Shown here: positions 62,918-64,000 of the stretch, piece by piece | Position numbering within the stretch: position 1 is the stretch's first letter | How the letters are laid out: each line of letters opens with the position of its first letter | NCBI RefSeq assembly: GCF_005116465.1 | Contig: NZ_SWBM01000001.1 | Coordinates: forward strand, 1,426,001-1,490,000 | Reading direction: 5' to 3' | Length of the DNA stretch: 64,000 bases | DNA from: Robertmurraya kyonggiensis | Lineage (GTDB): Bacteria; Bacillota; Bacilli; Bacillales; Cytobacillaceae | Notes under the pieces: generated by a model | The model's database searches: none | Told to the model about the DNA's origin: nothing | The model's input: the letters and a program-made list of their open reading frames with translations, nothing else | Made by a program: the position numbers and the translations under genes

Positions 62918-64000
62918 TTAATTTCCTCCTTCTACCGAGCGGGTTAATGCTTTCTCTATTATTGCTGCTTGTTCCTTTTTATGAACATCTGGATCTCCCT
63001 CAGCCGGGCTTGAACGACGTCTGCGACCAACATAGTCTACTTCTACTGCACTCGTAGCAATTTCTTTAATACGAGGCTCTACAAAAGTCCATGCTCCCAT
63101 ATTTTTCGGTTCTTCTTGAATCCAGACAATTTCTTTTAAGTTTGGGTAACGCGCGACGATAGTGCGAAGCTTTTCCATTGGGAATGGGTAGATTTCTTCA
63201 ACCCTTACGATATGTAACCAATCTTGTTCTTGTACCGAATCGAGCTGTTCCATAACATTGATCATAATCTTCCCAGTTCCCATGACAATTCGTTCAACCT
63301 TTTTATCTTGTTGACCGAGTCCATCCTGCTCAATGACTGCTTGGAATTCCCCTTCAGTAAAGTCACTCGCATTCGAAGCTACATTTACGTTACGAAGTAA
63401 GCTCTTCGGTGTCATAATGACAAGTGGACGAACCTCTTCCCTTTGTAGAATTGCGGCTTGTCTTCTTAATACATGAAAATATTGAGCAGATGTTGTTAAG
63501 TTTGCAACTGTCCAGTTATTTTCCGCGGCAAGTGTTAAAAATCTTTCCATTCTTGCACTGGAATGCTCTGGACCTTGCCCTTCATATCCATGTGGAAGAA
63601 GAATAACTAGACCCGATTTTTCTCCCCACTTTGCTCTACCTGCAGAGATAAATTGATCGAATATTACCTGTGCTGCGTTAGAGAAATCACCAAATTGTGC
63701 TTCCCATAATACAAGCGTTTCTGGAGCGAACACATTATACCCATACTCGAATCCTAGGACAGAGCCTTCAGATAACGGACTATTGTATACGGCAAATGAT
63801 GCCTTTGCTTCAGATAAACGATGTAATGGTGAAAACTTTCTTCCCGTATTTTGGTCATAGAGAACAATATTTCGATGAGCAAACGTTCCACGTTCCGAAT
63901 CTTGACCAGACAGACGTACTGGAGTTCCATCTACAATAATGGATGCAAATGCCAATGTTTCTGCTAATCCCCAATCGATTTTGCCATTGTCATGGAATCC
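62918..64000 (-). CDS. odhA: 2-oxoglutarate dehydrogenase E1, C-terminal part
   Basis: The frame is open to the window edge, so about 360 C-terminal residues of a protein of about 940 are present. Visible features of the E1 transketolase-like pyrimidine and C-terminal domains: [67 protein letters not shown] and [14 protein letters not shown]. It decarboxylates 2-oxoglutarate and loads the lipoyl group of odhB, whose gene begins 1 bp after this stop. The N-terminus is outside the window. Confidence 0.94.
   Translation of the reverse strand, partial: GFHDNGKIDWGLAETLAFASIIVDGTPVRLSGQDSERGTFAHRNIVLYDQNTGRKFSPLHRLSEAKASFAVYNSPLSEGSVLGFEYGYNVFAPETLVLWEAQFGDFSNAAQVIFDQFISAGRAKWGEKSGLVILLPHGYEGQGPEHSSARMERFLTLAAENNWTVANLTTSAQYFHVLRRQAAILQREEVRPLVIMTPKSLLRNVNVASNASDFTEGEFQAVIEQDGLGQQDKKVERIVMGTGKIMINVMEQLDSVQEQDWLHIVRVEEIYPFPMEKLRTIVARYPNLKEIVWIQEEPKNMGAWTFVEPRIKEIATSAVEVDYVGRRRRSSPAEGDPDVHKKEQAAIIEKALTRSVEGGN

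Overview
The window comes from a low-GC, spore-forming member of the Bacillaceae. The evidence is strong AGGAGG-type ribosome binding sites, frequent TTG and GTG starts, and many T-tailed hairpin terminators. Sporulation-lineage genes are also present: racA, an Sda-like kinase inhibitor, two YjcZ-type micro-proteins, a YuzL-like protein, a DUF3231 protein and a CotF-like/adhB cluster. Many genes have Bacillus subtilis counterparts with yk- names (ykwC, ykuK, ykuS, ykpA, ykqA, ykoS/ykoT), which suggests a rearranged equivalent of that chromosome sector. No rRNA, tRNA, CRISPR array, transposase or phage gene was seen. The cell appears facultative: it has the 2-oxoglutarate dehydrogenase genes and an SCO-type oxidase assembly factor, and also pflB/pflA behind an FNR-type site.

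Layout. 1-8.7 kb: the end of a CAP-domain protein, a hydroxyacid dehydrogenase/hydroxypyruvate isomerase pair, a D,D-carboxypeptidase, a Suv3-like helicase, a YkuK protein and a soluble chemoreceptor. 8.7-14.9 kb: a two-gene helicase-nuclease operon related to AddAB but short and divergent. 15-18.6 kb: an XRE regulator and membrane protein behind a three-operator promoter, an MFS exporter, racA with a sigma-H-like promoter, and a ribbon-helix-helix protein preceded by eight helically phased iterons. 18.8-24 kb: a dioxygenase-like protein, a glycosyltransferase/membrane protein pair, a methyltransferase and a small membrane protein. 24-29 kb: a beta-oxidation-like operon of two hot-dog hydratase subunits, a short-chain reductase, an acyl-CoA dehydrogenase and a thiolase, headed by a second acyl-CoA dehydrogenase gene destroyed by an internal deletion.

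29-37.7 kb: small and secreted proteins, a coiled-coil protein, a PAS-duplicated sensor kinase, YhfH, PepF, a set of tiny genes (one with an apparent ATT start) and an SCO protein. 37.8-44 kb: a penicillin-acylase-family enzyme, an ABC-F ATPase, YuzL, YkuS, a modA-like remnant and DUF3231. 44.6-47 kb: the yraGF-adhB-yraED-like spore cluster. 47-53.5 kb: a decayed YCII/DGPF gene, a cupredoxin, pflB-pflA, a membrane protein, a lipoprotein gene frameshifted right after its lipobox, and a four-palindrome array. 53.6-57.7 kb: the NAD salvage operon (nicotinamidase-like, pncB, nadE) divergent from BirA-operator-controlled bioY. 57.8-64 kb: YidC2, paired fluoride channels, small proteins, a YkqA-like protein, an Sda-like protein and odhB/odhA (odhA runs off the window).

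The least explained features are non-coding: the 11-bp-phased GCTA(G/T)C iterons at the RHH gene, three operators at exact 21-bp steps at the XRE promoter, the palindrome array near 53.3 kb, and a folded repeat lying directly after two stop codons. Several genes are in different stages of decay.
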